NCBI GenBank assembly: GCA_021730785.1
Contig: JAKFWF010000002.1
Coordinates: 1 to 64,000, forward strand
Source: Hyphomicrobiaceae bacterium
GTDB taxonomy: Bacteria > Pseudomonadota > Alphaproteobacteria > Rhizobiales > Hyphomicrobiaceae
Reading direction: 5' to 3'
DNA: 64,000 bases
Under the pieces are notes generated by a model, which saw only the letters and a list, made by a program, of their open reading frames with translations, did not search any database and had not been told where the DNA came from. Of the stretch, positions 1 through 8,071 are shown one piece after another (positions within the stretch are counted from its first letter, which is position 1; every line of letters starts with the position of its first letter). A program made the translations under genes and the position numbers.

Positions 1-2
1 AG

Positions 3-164
3 CCGATCTATCGCAACGTCTGGGGACTGCTGCGCGACTTCGGCGATGCCGAGCTCGCGGCGCTGATCGCCCCGCGCGGACTGTATGTCGTGACGGCGGG
101 ACATCCGCGCGTGGAGGGGCCCGCCGCAGCGAAGGCGGGTCGCGGGGGTGCGGCGCCGGGGCGG
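3..164 (+). pseudogene. C-terminal fragment of an esterase/dienelactone-hydrolase-like protein
   Basis: The third forward frame reads as a coherent peptide fragment containing YRNVWGLLRDFGDAELAAL, then IAPRGLYVV and a Gly/Ala/Pro-rich stretch ending in GGAAPGR near base 164. From memory this resembles secreted acetylxylan-esterase or dienelactone-hydrolase-like proteins common in Planctomycetes, in the strand and helix that precede the catalytic Asp. The peptide has no continuation: past base 164 this frame degenerates, while the neighbouring frame becomes a GTA tail protein. The piece therefore appears joined to the next gene within a glycine-rich stretch, either by recombination or by an assembly artefact. 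The family call is tentative. Confidence 0.35.
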
Positions 165-3100
165 ACGGTGGCACGCAAACGCAGTATCGCTACTATGCGA
201 ATTTCGCCGTCGCCGTCGCCGAAGGCGCGATCACGGGCATCGGACGCATCTGGGCCGACGGACGGGAACTCGATCTGTCGGGCATTACCTATCGCCTGCA
301 CGAGGGCAGCGAAACGCAGACTGCGGACAGCCTGATCGTGGCACGCGAAGGCGCTGATGCGCCGGCCTATCGCGGTATCGCCTACCTGGTGTTTGAGCGC
401 TTGGCCCTGGCGCCGTTCGGCAATCGTCTGCCGCAGCTCTCTTTCGAGGTGTTTCGCGGCGGCGACGGGTTCACGGCCTTGGTCAAGGGCGTCGTCCTCA
501 TTCCAGGTTCCGGCGAGTTCTTCGCCGCGGCCGAACCCGTCACCCGCATCGGCTTCGCCGGCGAGCGCGTGTCGGAGAACGCGCACACGAGCAGCGGTGC
601 CGCCGACGCCGATGTGTCGCTCGACCAGTTGAAGATGCAGTTGCCGAACGTCGGCGCCGTATCGCTGGTCGCAAGCTGGTTCGGCAGCGATCTGCGCTGC
701 GGAACATGCCTGATCGAGCCGAAGGTCGACCGGTCGCAGAAGGATACGCAGCCGGTCGAATGGTTCGTCGCCGGATTGACGCGAGAGACGGCGGCGCTGG
801 TCAGCCACGTCGACGGCAAGGCCGCCTATGGTGGCACGCCGTCCGACCAGTCGATCGTGGACCGCATCCGCAACCTCGCCACCCGCGGCCTGAGCGTGAC
901 GCTCAACCCGTTCGTGCTGATGGACATCTCTGCCGACAATCGTTTGCCCAATCCCCATGATGGGTCAGCTTCGCAGCCGGCCTACCCCTGGCGCGGGCGC
1001 ATCACCTGCGATCCAGCACCCGGCCGTCCCGGCACGGTCGACAAGACCGCCACGGCGGCAACGCAACTGGCAGCTTTCATCGGCCAGGCCAAGCCCACGG
1101 ACTTTGCGTTGAGTGGCGATGCGGTGATCTACACTGGACCTGCCGAATGGTCCTACCGCCGCTTCATCCTGCACTACGCGTTGCTCGCAAAGGCTGCCGG
1201 CAGCGTATCCACCTTCATGATCGGCAGCGAACTGCGCGGGCTCACAACCGTGCGCTCGGGCGCGTCCGATTACCCCTTTGTCGCCGCCCTGCAGCAACTG
1301 GCCGCCGACGTGAAAGCGATCCTCGGGCCGACGGTGAAGGTGGTCTATGCCGCTGACTGGTCGGAATATTTCGGCCATCAGCCAGCGGACGGCACCGGCG
1401 ACGTTTACTTCCACCTGGACCCGTTGTGGGCGTCTCCCAGCATCGATGCGATCGGCATCGATTTGTACTGGCCGCTCGCCGACTGGCGCGACAGCGCGAC
1501 CCACCTCGACCGTTTGGCCGGCGCGCGATCGATCTACGAACTGAACTACCTCAAGGGCAACCTCACCGCCGGCGAAGGCTACGACTGGTACTATGCCAGC
1601 GATGCCGCACGCCGGTCGCAGAGCCGCACGCCGATCACCGATGGCCAGGGCAAGCCCTGGGTGTTTCGTTACAAGGACCTGAAGTCGTGGTGGCTCAATA
1701 GCCACCGCAACCGGCCGGGCGGCATCGAGAGTGGAACCGCGACCGCGTGGGTGCCGCAATCGAAGCCGGTGTGGCTGATGGAAGTTGGCTGCGGCGCGGT
1801 CGATCGCGGTGCCAACCAGCCCAACGTGTTCATCGACCCCAAGAGTGCTGAATCAGGGCTGCCGTACTTCTCGTCGGGCCGGCGCGATGACCTCATGCAG
1901 CGGCGCTATCTGCAGGCACTGCTGGAAGCCTTCGATCCGGCGAGTTCGGGTGCCGTTGCCGGGCTCAATCCGATTTCGATCGTGTACGGCGGCCGCATGG
2001 TCGATGTTTCCCGCACCCACATCTACGCCTGGGATCTGCGGCCCTATCCGGCGTTTCCCGCCGACACCGAAACCTGGGGTGACGGCAGCAGCTGGCGCCT
2101 CGGGCATTGGCTGAACGGGCGCATCGCAGCACTGCCTCTATCCGATCTGGTCGCACGCCTCATGGCCGACTACGGGTTCTCGCGCTTCGATGCGTCCACA
2201 CTCGACGGATTGGTGCCGGGCTACGTGATCGACCGCATCATGGCGCCGCGCGATGCCTTGCAGCCGCTGGAACTCGCCTTCTTCTTCGACAGCCTGGAAA
2301 GCGGCGGAGAGATCAAGCTGCGCCATCGCGGTGCGGAGGCGGCAGTGGCGCTGATTTCCGAGGATGTCACGGTCGAGGAGAAGGCCGGCCGCGGAACGGT
2401 GACGCTGACCCGCGGGCAGGAAACCGATCTGCCGGCATCGGCCAAGATCAGCTTCGTCTCGAGCGAGGGCGACTACCGGCAAGCCGTGGCGGAAGCTCGC
2501 CGTCTGACCGGCGCCAGCGGCCGCGTCGCGCAGGCGGATCTCGCCATCATCCTCGATCCCGACGCTGCAGCCGAACTCGCCGAGAGCTGGCTGTTCGAAG
2601 CCTGGGCATCGCGCGAGCGGGCCGACTTCGTGCTGCCACCGAGCCGGCTCGCGGTCGAGCCCGGCGATGCGATCACACTCGATGTCGGCGGACGTCGTCG
2701 CCTGGTGCGGGTGACCGAGGTCGGCGATCACGGGGCACGCGCAATCGAAGCGCGCGGCCTCGACCCGGAAGTCTATGCGCGAGCGATCCAGCCCGAGCGC
2801 CCGCCGACGCCTGTGGTCGTGCCGGTGCCCGGTAAGCCGGAAGTGCGGTTCCTCGACCTGCCGCTGCTGACCGGCGACGAGCCCGCGACTGCCGGCTACA
2901 TCGCGGCGGCGCAGTCACCCTGGCCCGGTCCGCTCGCCATCTACCGTTCGCCGGAGGCGACCGGGTTCACGCTACAGGGTTTTGTCGATGCATCGAGTGC
3001 GCTGGGCGTGACGCTGACACCGTTGCCGCCGGGTCCGCAGGGGCGCCTCGATCGGGCGACGAAACTCCGCGTGATGTTGACCAGCGGCGCGACGTTGACC

Positions 3101-3766
3101 TCGGTGTCGCGGTTGAAACTGCTGTCGGGGTCCAACATTGCCGTGGTGCAATCACCCGACGGCGCATGGGAGGTTCTCCAATTCGAAATGGCGACATTGG
3201 TCGCCGCCAACACCTATGAACTGTCTGGTCTGTTGCGCGGGCAGGCGGGAACGGAAGGCGCGATGGCGGCGACGGCGCTTGCTGCTGGCGCCCCGTTCGT
3301 GAGCCTCGGCAGCGGCCTGACGCGACTCGATCTTGGTGCCGGCGACATCGGGCTGCCCTATCGCTGGCGGATCGGCCCCTCATCGCGCGATCTGGGCCAT
3401 CCCTCTTATCTGGAACTGGCCCACGCCTTCCTCGGCGTCGGCGCGCGGCCGCTCAGCCCTGTGCATGTGCGCGGCCAGCGCACCAGTGGCGACCTCACGG
3501 TGTCGTGGATCAGGCGCACGCGCAGCGGTGGTGACAGCTGGACGGCAGCCGAAGTGCCGCTGGCCGAAACTGCGGAAGCCTACGAGGTCGATATCGTGGC
3601 GGGCAGCCAAGTGAGGCGGACGCTGACGACCACCACGCCGCGGGTCGTGTATGGCGCCGCCCAGCAGACCGCCGACTTCGGTGCGCCGCAAGCGGCCGTC
3701 TCGGTGCGCGTCTACCAGATGAGCAACGTATGGGGCCGCGGCGCGCCGCGCCAGGCCACCATCTGA
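161..3766 (+). CDS. GTA tail hub / host-specificity protein (glycoside-hydrolase TIM-barrel-like, phage tail family), 5' end missing
   Basis: Large virion protein of the gene transfer agent, equivalent to RcGTA g15 (Rcc01698), which forms the baseplate hub and contacts the recipient cell. The homologous reading starts near base 161 with TQTQYRYYANFAVAVAEGAI; the frame stays open to the window edge, but its first ~50 codons look unrelated. GTG at 338 is only the first in-frame start-like codon, not a credible start. A TIM-barrel-like domain spans roughly 830-1960 (FMIGSELRGLTT, IDAIGIDLYWPLADW, VWLMEVGCGA). A phage-tail beta-rich region and a C-terminal domain follow. About 1,200 codons are visible. 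The lysis gene starts 26 bases downstream. Genes g13 and g14 are expected upstream, outside the window. Confidence 0.85.
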   Translation, partial: ADGGTQTQYRYYANFAVAVAEGAITGIGRIWADGRELDLSGITYRLHEGSETQTADSLIVAREGADAPAYRGIAYLVFERLALAPFGNRLPQLSFEVFRGGDGFTALVKGVVLIPGSGEFFAAAEPVTRIGFAGERVSENAHTSSGAADADVSLDQLKMQLPNVGAVSLVASWFGSDLRCGTCLIEPKVDRSQKDTQPVEWFVAGLTRETAALVSHVDGKAAYGGTPSDQSIVDRIRNLATRGLSVTLNPFVLMDISADNRLPNPHDGSASQPAYPWRGRITCDPAPGRPGTVDKTATAATQLAAFIGQAKPTDFALSGDAVIYTGPAEWSYRRFILHYALLAKAAGSVSTFMIGSELRGLTTVRSGASDYPFVAALQQLAADVKAILGPTVKVVYAADWSEYFGHQPADGTGDVYFHLDPLWASPSIDAIGIDLYWPLADWRDSATHLDRLAGARSIYELNYLKGNLTAGEGYDWYYASDAARRSQSRTPITDGQGKPWVFRYKDLKSWWLNSHRNRPGGIESGTATAWVPQSKPVWLMEVGCGAVDRGANQPNVFIDPKSAESGLPYFSSGRRDDLMQRRYLQALLEAFDPASSGAVAGLNPISIVYGGRMVDVSRTHIYAWDLRPYPAFPADTETWGDGSSWRLGHWLNGRIAALPLSDLVARLMADYGFSRFDASTLDGLVPGYVIDRIMAPRDALQPLELAFFFDSLESGGEIKLRHRGAEAAVALISEDVTVEEKAGRGTVTLTRGQETDLPASAKISFVSSEGDYRQAVAEARRLTGASGRVAQADLAIILDPDAAAELAESWLFEAWASRERADFVLPPSRLAVEPGDAITLDVGGRRRLVRVTEVGDHGARAIEARGLDPEVYARAIQPERPPTPVVVPVPGKPEVRFLDLPLLTGDEPATAGYIAAAQSPWPGPLAIYRSPEATGFTLQGFVDASSALGVTLTPLPPGPQGRLDRATKLRVMLTSGATLTSVSRLKLLSGSNIAVVQSPDGAWEVLQFEMATLVAANTYELSGLLRGQAGTEGAMAATALAAGAPFVSLGSGLTRLDLGAGDIGLPYRWRIGPSSRDLGHPSYLELAHAFLGVGARPLSPVHVRGQRTSGDLTVSWIRRTRSGGDSWTAAEVPLAETAEAYEVDIVAGSQVRRTLTTTTPRVVYGAAQQTADFGAPQAAVSVRVYQMSNVWGRGAPRQATI

Positions 3767-3792
3767 TCTCGCAACGTGTCAGGGAGGATACC

Positions 3793-5115
3793 ATGGCCGA
3801 GCCGGCCTGGATGGCGCACGCGTGGGCTGAGATTGGCCAACGCGAAGGGGGCGGGGCTGTCGATAACCCGCGCATCGCCGCGTTCTACCGCGACGTCGGG
3901 CACGGCGAGATCACCCACGACGAGGTCGCCTGGTGTGCAGCCTTCGTCGGGGCGGTGTTCGAACGGTCGGGGATTGCGAGCACCCGCTCGCTGCTGGCGC
4001 GCTCCTATCTCCGTTGGGGCGAGGGGATCGCCGACGGGCGCCTCGGCGCGGTCGCGGTGTTCACCCGCGGCGCCGACCCGGCCAGCGGCCATGTCGCGTT
4101 CTACCTCGATGCGGACGACACGCACCTGTTCGTGCTGGGCGGCAACCAGGGCGATGCGGTGAGCGTCAGAGCCATACCGCGCAGCCGACTGCTCGGACTG
4201 CGCTGGCCGCACGGCACGGGCGCTGTGCCAGAGCAAGGGGGCGAAAATCCCTCCGCCAAAGCTGATTTCGACATGGCCCTCGCCCACGTCCTCGAAATGG
4301 AAGGCGGGTGGACCGAGGATCCCCATGACCCGGGTGGGCCGACCAATTTCGGCGTGACGCTGGCCGTGCTGGCGGCCTATCGCGGAATCGCGGTCGATGC
4401 CACCTCGTTTCCGCTGCTGCGGCAAGCATTGCGCGACATCGGCCGTGACGAGGTGCGCGCCATCTACCTTCGGCGCTACTGGCAGCCCTGCCGTGCCGAG
4501 GCGATGCCGCCGGCCTTTGCGCTCATGCACTTTGACGCGAGCGTCAACCACGGCCTCGGCGCATCGTCGCGCCTGCTGCAGCAGGCGGTGGGCGTCGACA
4601 TCGACGGTGAGATCGGCCCGGCGACGCTCGCTGCCTGTGCCGCCCAGCCGGTCAGCCGGCTGCTGCAACGCTACGCCGACTTGCGCCGTGCCCGGTACCG
4701 GTCGCTGCCGCACTTCTGGCGCTTCGGCCGCGGCTGGCTCGCACGGGTCGATGCGACGCTGGCCACCGCACTCAAATTAGCAACCCGCAACCCTGGAGGA
4801 GATACTCCCATGACCGAAGGCAGAGAAACACCGCGCTTGCCCATGCCCGCATCCGAGGGCGAAGCGCCCTCGAAGTGGTGGGGGCAGTCGCTCACCGTCT
4901 GGGGTGCGCTCATCACCGCCGCTTCCACTGTCGTGCCGGCGGTGGGACCGCTGATTGGCATCGAGATCACTGGCGAAGCCGTGAAGCAGCTTGGCGGCCA
5001 GGCCGTCCAGGTCGCACAGGCGTTGGGCGGCCTCGCTGGTACATTCCTGACGATCTACGGGCGCATCCGGGCGACCACCCGCCTGGAGCGTCGCAGCATG
5101 ACGGTGCATCTGTAG
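3793..5115 (+). CDS. Fused endolysin: TIGR02594 peptidase-like + GH108 muramidase + holin-like membrane domain
   Basis: Peptidoglycan-degrading lysis protein of 440 residues. ATG at 3793 follows AGGGAGGA and is preferred over the in-frame codon at 3730, which lies inside the preceding gene. Residues ~5-145 form a TIGR02594 (NlpC/P60-like) domain with WCAAFV (nucleophile Cys), SGHVAFYL (His) and LGGNQGD. Residues ~160-335 form a glycoside hydrolase family 108 domain with the EGGWTEDPHDPGGPTNFGVT signature, whose first Glu is the expected catalytic acid, plus its C-terminal peptidoglycan-binding part. Residues ~355-425 are hydrophobic and holin-like, with WGALITAASTVVPAVGPLIG and GLAGTFLTIYGRI. 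A strong ribosome binding site sits inside the gene, so the last domain may also be made alone. It directly follows the GTA tail gene, so a role in GTA release is a reasonable inference. Confidence 0.85.
   Translation: MAEPAWMAHAWAEIGQREGGGAVDNPRIAAFYRDVGHGEITHDEVAWCAAFVGAVFERSGIASTRSLLARSYLRWGEGIADGRLGAVAVFTRGADPASGHVAFYLDADDTHLFVLGGNQGDAVSVRAIPRSRLLGLRWPHGTGAVPEQGGENPSAKADFDMALAHVLEMEGGWTEDPHDPGGPTNFGVTLAVLAAYRGIAVDATSFPLLRQALRDIGRDEVRAIYLRRYWQPCRAEAMPPAFALMHFDASVNHGLGASSRLLQQAVGVDIDGEIGPATLAACAAQPVSRLLQRYADLRRARYRSLPHFWRFGRGWLARVDATLATALKLATRNPGGDTPMTEGRETPRLPMPASEGEAPSKWWGQSLTVWGALITAASTVVPAVGPLIGIEITGEAVKQLGGQAVQVAQALGGLAGTFLTIYGRIRATTRLERRSMTVHL
4795..4812 (+). promoter_or_regulatory. 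Internal Shine-Dalgarno and ATG for a stand-alone holin-like product
   Basis: GGAGGAG at 4795-4801 is followed by an 8-base spacer and an in-frame ATG at 4810. Starting here would give a 101-residue protein ending at 5115 that carries only the holin-like membrane domain. The region reads like a former gene boundary: a TAG lies at 4778-4780 in an adjacent frame, so a small indel could have fused two neighbouring genes. Both the long fusion and the short product may be made. Confidence 0.6.
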
Positions 5116-5157
5116 CTGCAACAAAATGGTTTTGTTGCGCTGCAGCATTCATGCTGC
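5114..5157. repeat. Two tandem perfect hairpins after the endolysin gene
   Basis: GCAACAAAA-TGG-TTTTGTTGC (5118-5138) is a perfect 9-bp stem, extended by AGC and GCT outside it. GCAGCAT-TC-ATGCTGC (5142-5157) is a second perfect stem four bases later. There is no downstream T-run, so this is more likely an mRNA 3'-end stabiliser or weak terminator than a classic intrinsic terminator. Confidence 0.6.
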
Positions 5158-5208
5158 GTTCAGCCAGCACCGCGCATGGTGCGTTCTGGATACGAAAGCC
5201 TCAAGCCC

Positions 5209-5517
5209 ATGCGCACCGCAATTCTAGGCACAATCTTGGCCCTGGCCACCAGTCTTGGCGCCAGCGGTGCCGTCCGCGCCGACGCCGCCAAGTGCTTCGC
5301 CACCTGGTCCGAGGCCGAAGTCGTCGCACGTAAGAACGCGCTTGTTGCCGTCGAGCAGGTCAGCACGCTTGCGCGTTCGTCGATGAGCGGCGCCGAAGTG
5401 GTCAAGACCACGTTGTGCGAGGAGGACGGCCGGTTCGTTTACCGGCTCGTCCTGCGTGAGGCACGTGGCCATCTGAGAACGATGAGCGTGGATGCCAAGA
5501 TGCCGTTCGGTAAATAA
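5209..5517 (+). CDS. Small exported protein, PepSY-like
   Basis: A 102-residue protein. ATG at 5209 places a signal peptide (MRTAILGTILALATSLGASG, cut near ADA) at the N-terminus; the in-frame GTG at 5176 would add eleven residues ahead of it. The mature part has CFATWSEAEVVARKNALV followed by an alternating pattern ending in GRFVYRLVLREARGHLRTMS, which resembles periplasmic PepSY-type modules that bind or inhibit peptidases. Two cysteines (KCF, LCEE) could form a disulfide. It stands alone, convergent with the next gene. The family call is from pattern similarity only. Confidence 0.6.
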   Translation: MRTAILGTILALATSLGASGAVRADAAKCFATWSEAEVVARKNALVAVEQVSTLARSSMSGAEVVKTTLCEEDGRFVYRLVLREARGHLRTMSVDAKMPFGK

Positions 5518-5546
5518 TCCGATCAACGACACTCTTTCGGGTGCGA

Positions 5547-6002
5547 TTACTGCGGCCGGCTCGCAACGGGCGCGGGTTGCGGGTCCGCCGGGTCGGGACC
5601 CTGGCCGAAGCCGTGCATGCGCAAGCCCCACTGCAGGCCGACGAACAGCCCCTTCACGATCGGCAGCAGCACCAGGCATAGCCCGATCGTGATCGGGAAC
5701 CAGATCGCCAGCGTCACCCAAAGGTCCGGCGCCCAGGCCTGCTCCATTGCGAGCACGCCGCCCACCACGATGTGGCAGACGATCAGCATGACACCCCAGG
5801 GCGCCGCATCGTCGGTGCGCTGGTAGTGCAGCGCCTCGCCGCACGAAGGACAGGTGTCGGCGACCTTCAGGTAGGCGCGGTAGAGCGACCCGGTGCCGCA
5901 CTTTGGGCACTTGCACCGCATGCCGTTGCGCACCGCGGCCAAGGTGTCGCGTGGCAGCTCCACCTTGGGGCGCAGGGGCGTTGGATGCGTTTGCTGCTGC
6001 AT
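5547..6002 (-). CDS. DUF983 family zinc-ribbon membrane protein
   Basis: A 151-residue protein with a zinc ribbon (CPKCGTGSLY and CPSCGE, about residues 30-55) followed by two transmembrane segments (GVMLIVCHIVVGGVLAM and LWVTLAIWFPITIGLCLVLL). This is the usual arrangement of DUF983, whose molecular role is unknown. The upstream in-frame ATG at 6107 would overlap the end of the neighbouring hydrolase gene, so the ATG at 6002 (MQQQTHPTP) is preferred. It lies 32 bases downstream of that gene on the same strand and may be co-transcribed with it. Confidence 0.8.
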   Translation of the reverse strand: MQQQTHPTPLRPKVELPRDTLAAVRNGMRCKCPKCGTGSLYRAYLKVADTCPSCGEALHYQRTDDAAPWGVMLIVCHIVVGGVLAMEQAWAPDLWVTLAIWFPITIGLCLVLLPIVKGLFVGLQWGLRMHGFGQGPDPADPQPAPVASRPQ

Positions 6003-6034
6003 GATCTCGGTGTGGCACTCTCCCTGGCAAGGGG

Positions 6035-7882
6035 TCAAGCGGCGCGCCTGCGGGACGAAGTCGCAGGGGCAGCCATCGGCATCGGTGCTTCGACGGTTGA
6101 AAGCCACTCGGTGGTCCGGGCGAAATTCGGGTCGGCCTGGAAGGCAGCACTCGGACGGAAACCGTCGGTGCGGCTGATCGCTTGAGCCACGAGCTTGCGG
6201 AATTCCGCCACGTCGAAGTACGACGAATGCACGAGCTCCTTCCAGGTGAAGTAAGTCATGATGGCTGTATCGGCGGTGTGTTTCGGCTCGACGGACGCGA
6301 GCGTGCCAATGGCGCGCCTGAACTTCGCCAGCGAGTTCGAAGCGATGCTGTTACTATAGTTCGTGACCAGGTCGCCGACGGCGACCGGCAGCCGCGGCTT
6401 CGACTGGTCGAGCCAGGATGGCCGATCGGCGGCGCCGACCGCGATTTCCCCCTCCGTGTCGTTGCCAAAGGCTGCCCGTTTTACTTCCGTGTTGGTCAAG
6501 TCGTTCAGCATGCTGCTGGTGGCGCGGCTGAACAGGATTGCAGCAGTGCGGATCAGCAGCATCAGCACCAGCGCGAACAGGCAGGCCAGCACCGGCACCA
6601 GGAACGCCGGCAGCAACAGGGAAGCAAGCAGCCGGTCGCGCCAGTTGCCAAGTTCATCGGTGCCGAAGGCCGACGCCAGTTCGTCGGTCACCACATGCAA
6701 GAGCAAGGCGCTGTTGATGCGCAGATCGTGGCCCCCGCCGCACAGCTTGCCGCCCGCGCAAGGCTTGTTGTTGATCTCGAAAAAGCGATCGACGAAGCGG
6801 GATTCACGCTCGGCAATGGCGACGGCACCGGGGAAACGACGCTCGATCTCCTGACGCTTCTCGCGATAGTCGCGGCGGGTTGCGTTGCGTGCCACGGGCG
6901 CGCCGGAGGCGTCGGTGCGTGGACCAAGTGACGGGTTCAGGCCCTTGATGTTCTTGATCTCGGCCGCAGCCTCCGCCGGCAGGCGCTTTGAGTAGAATGC
7001 CTCCTTCACCCAGTCGCCGATGCGCACCATCGCGGCGGGCGAGGTGATCACCCACAGATAGACGAGCGGCAGGGCGATGACGGATGCGAGCGTCAAGGTC
7101 GACACGGCAAACGACCGGTCGAAGAATGAAAGTTTTGCGCCCGGCAGGAAGCCAAGGCCCTGGATCGCCTCATCGTCCCTGTGCGCAAGCGACAGCCAGC
7201 GCGCACCGAAGGCGTTGCGCGCTCGCTCGACTGCCACTTTGCGGTGGGTCAACATGCTGCGGCTGTCGAGGTAGCCCAGCACGAAGTACGAGGTGACGAT
7301 TGGCATGCTCATCATCAGTCCGGTGAAGATGAGGACGCCCGGCGCGGCATCGCCCAGCACCATGTGTTTTTGGCGGCTGAATATCTCTGCCACCAGATAG
7401 AACAGGAACATCAGGAACAGCATCATCGAAGCGACGAAGATCACTTTGCGCAGCAGATCGAGCCGCGAGAACAGCCAGCGCTCTTTTTCCATCTTGACGA
7501 ACGGCGTGCCGACCGTGATCCAGCGCTTGAGATTGCCGAGCGTCAGCTTGCGCGAGCCGCCTTCCAGCAGCGCTGCCGAAATGACCGAGCCGCCGTGGCT
7601 GTGCCCGATCACGCAATAGGGCTCGCCCCGCGCCTCTAGGCCGCGCATCTGCTCCAGCAGTTTCGATCCCGCTGCCCGTCGGCCCAGTTCGCTGTTGTCG
7701 CCGCTCCACTTGAACGGCACCACATCGAGCTGGCCGTTGGCTGCTTCGACGTTAGTGCGGATGTCGTGGTCAAAGGCGCTGCCCGTCTCCCACCATTGCA
7801 AGCCTTGCGGCTCGCCTTCCGGCTGCTCGGCCGTGCCGCCGGCATGGGCAAAGGTGCCGTGAACGGTAATGATCGTCGCCAT
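6035..7882 (-). CDS. Membrane-integrated alpha/beta-hydrolase-like protein
   Basis: A 615-residue protein. Residues 1-150 look like a lipase-type alpha/beta hydrolase: MATIITVHGTFAHAGG has the HG oxyanion-type strand end, and VIGHSHGGSV carries a nucleophile elbow with Ser95. Unusually, the rest contains four hydrophobic spans (IFVASMMLFLMFLFYLVAEI, a GLMMSMPIVTSYFVLGYL segment, LASVIALPLVYLWVI, LLPAFLVPVLACLFALVLML) separated by soluble loops. ATG at 7882 follows GGAAAGG and fits the conserved N-terminus; the longer frame to 7984 lacks support. The acid and His of a triad could not be placed with certainty. Substrate unknown. Confidence 0.65.
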   Translation of the reverse strand: MATIITVHGTFAHAGGTAEQPEGEPQGLQWWETGSAFDHDIRTNVEAANGQLDVVPFKWSGDNSELGRRAAGSKLLEQMRGLEARGEPYCVIGHSHGGSVISAALLEGGSRKLTLGNLKRWITVGTPFVKMEKERWLFSRLDLLRKVIFVASMMLFLMFLFYLVAEIFSRQKHMVLGDAAPGVLIFTGLMMSMPIVTSYFVLGYLDSRSMLTHRKVAVERARNAFGARWLSLAHRDDEAIQGLGFLPGAKLSFFDRSFAVSTLTLASVIALPLVYLWVITSPAAMVRIGDWVKEAFYSKRLPAEAAAEIKNIKGLNPSLGPRTDASGAPVARNATRRDYREKRQEIERRFPGAVAIAERESRFVDRFFEINNKPCAGGKLCGGGHDLRINSALLLHVVTDELASAFGTDELGNWRDRLLASLLLPAFLVPVLACLFALVLMLLIRTAAILFSRATSSMLNDLTNTEVKRAAFGNDTEGEIAVGAADRPSWLDQSKPRLPVAVGDLVTNYSNSIASNSLAKFRRAIGTLASVEPKHTADTAIMTYFTWKELVHSSYFDVAEFRKLVAQAISRTDGFRPSAAFQADPNFARTTEWLSTVEAPMPMAAPATSSRRRAA

Positions 7883-8071
7883 AAGTGCGCTGCCTTTCCA
7901 AGAGTGTGACGCAGGAAAGTCCGAGCCCACGATCCAACCGTCCGACGTTGGTCGGAGGCAGCCGTTAGCAGGCGCTTCCAGCAAAGACTACGGCGGGCGG
8001 CACACAATGATGTGACGCCTTATATCTGCTGCGACCTGGCACCTGGGACTCGCGTGCAGTCCCCTCAAGCA

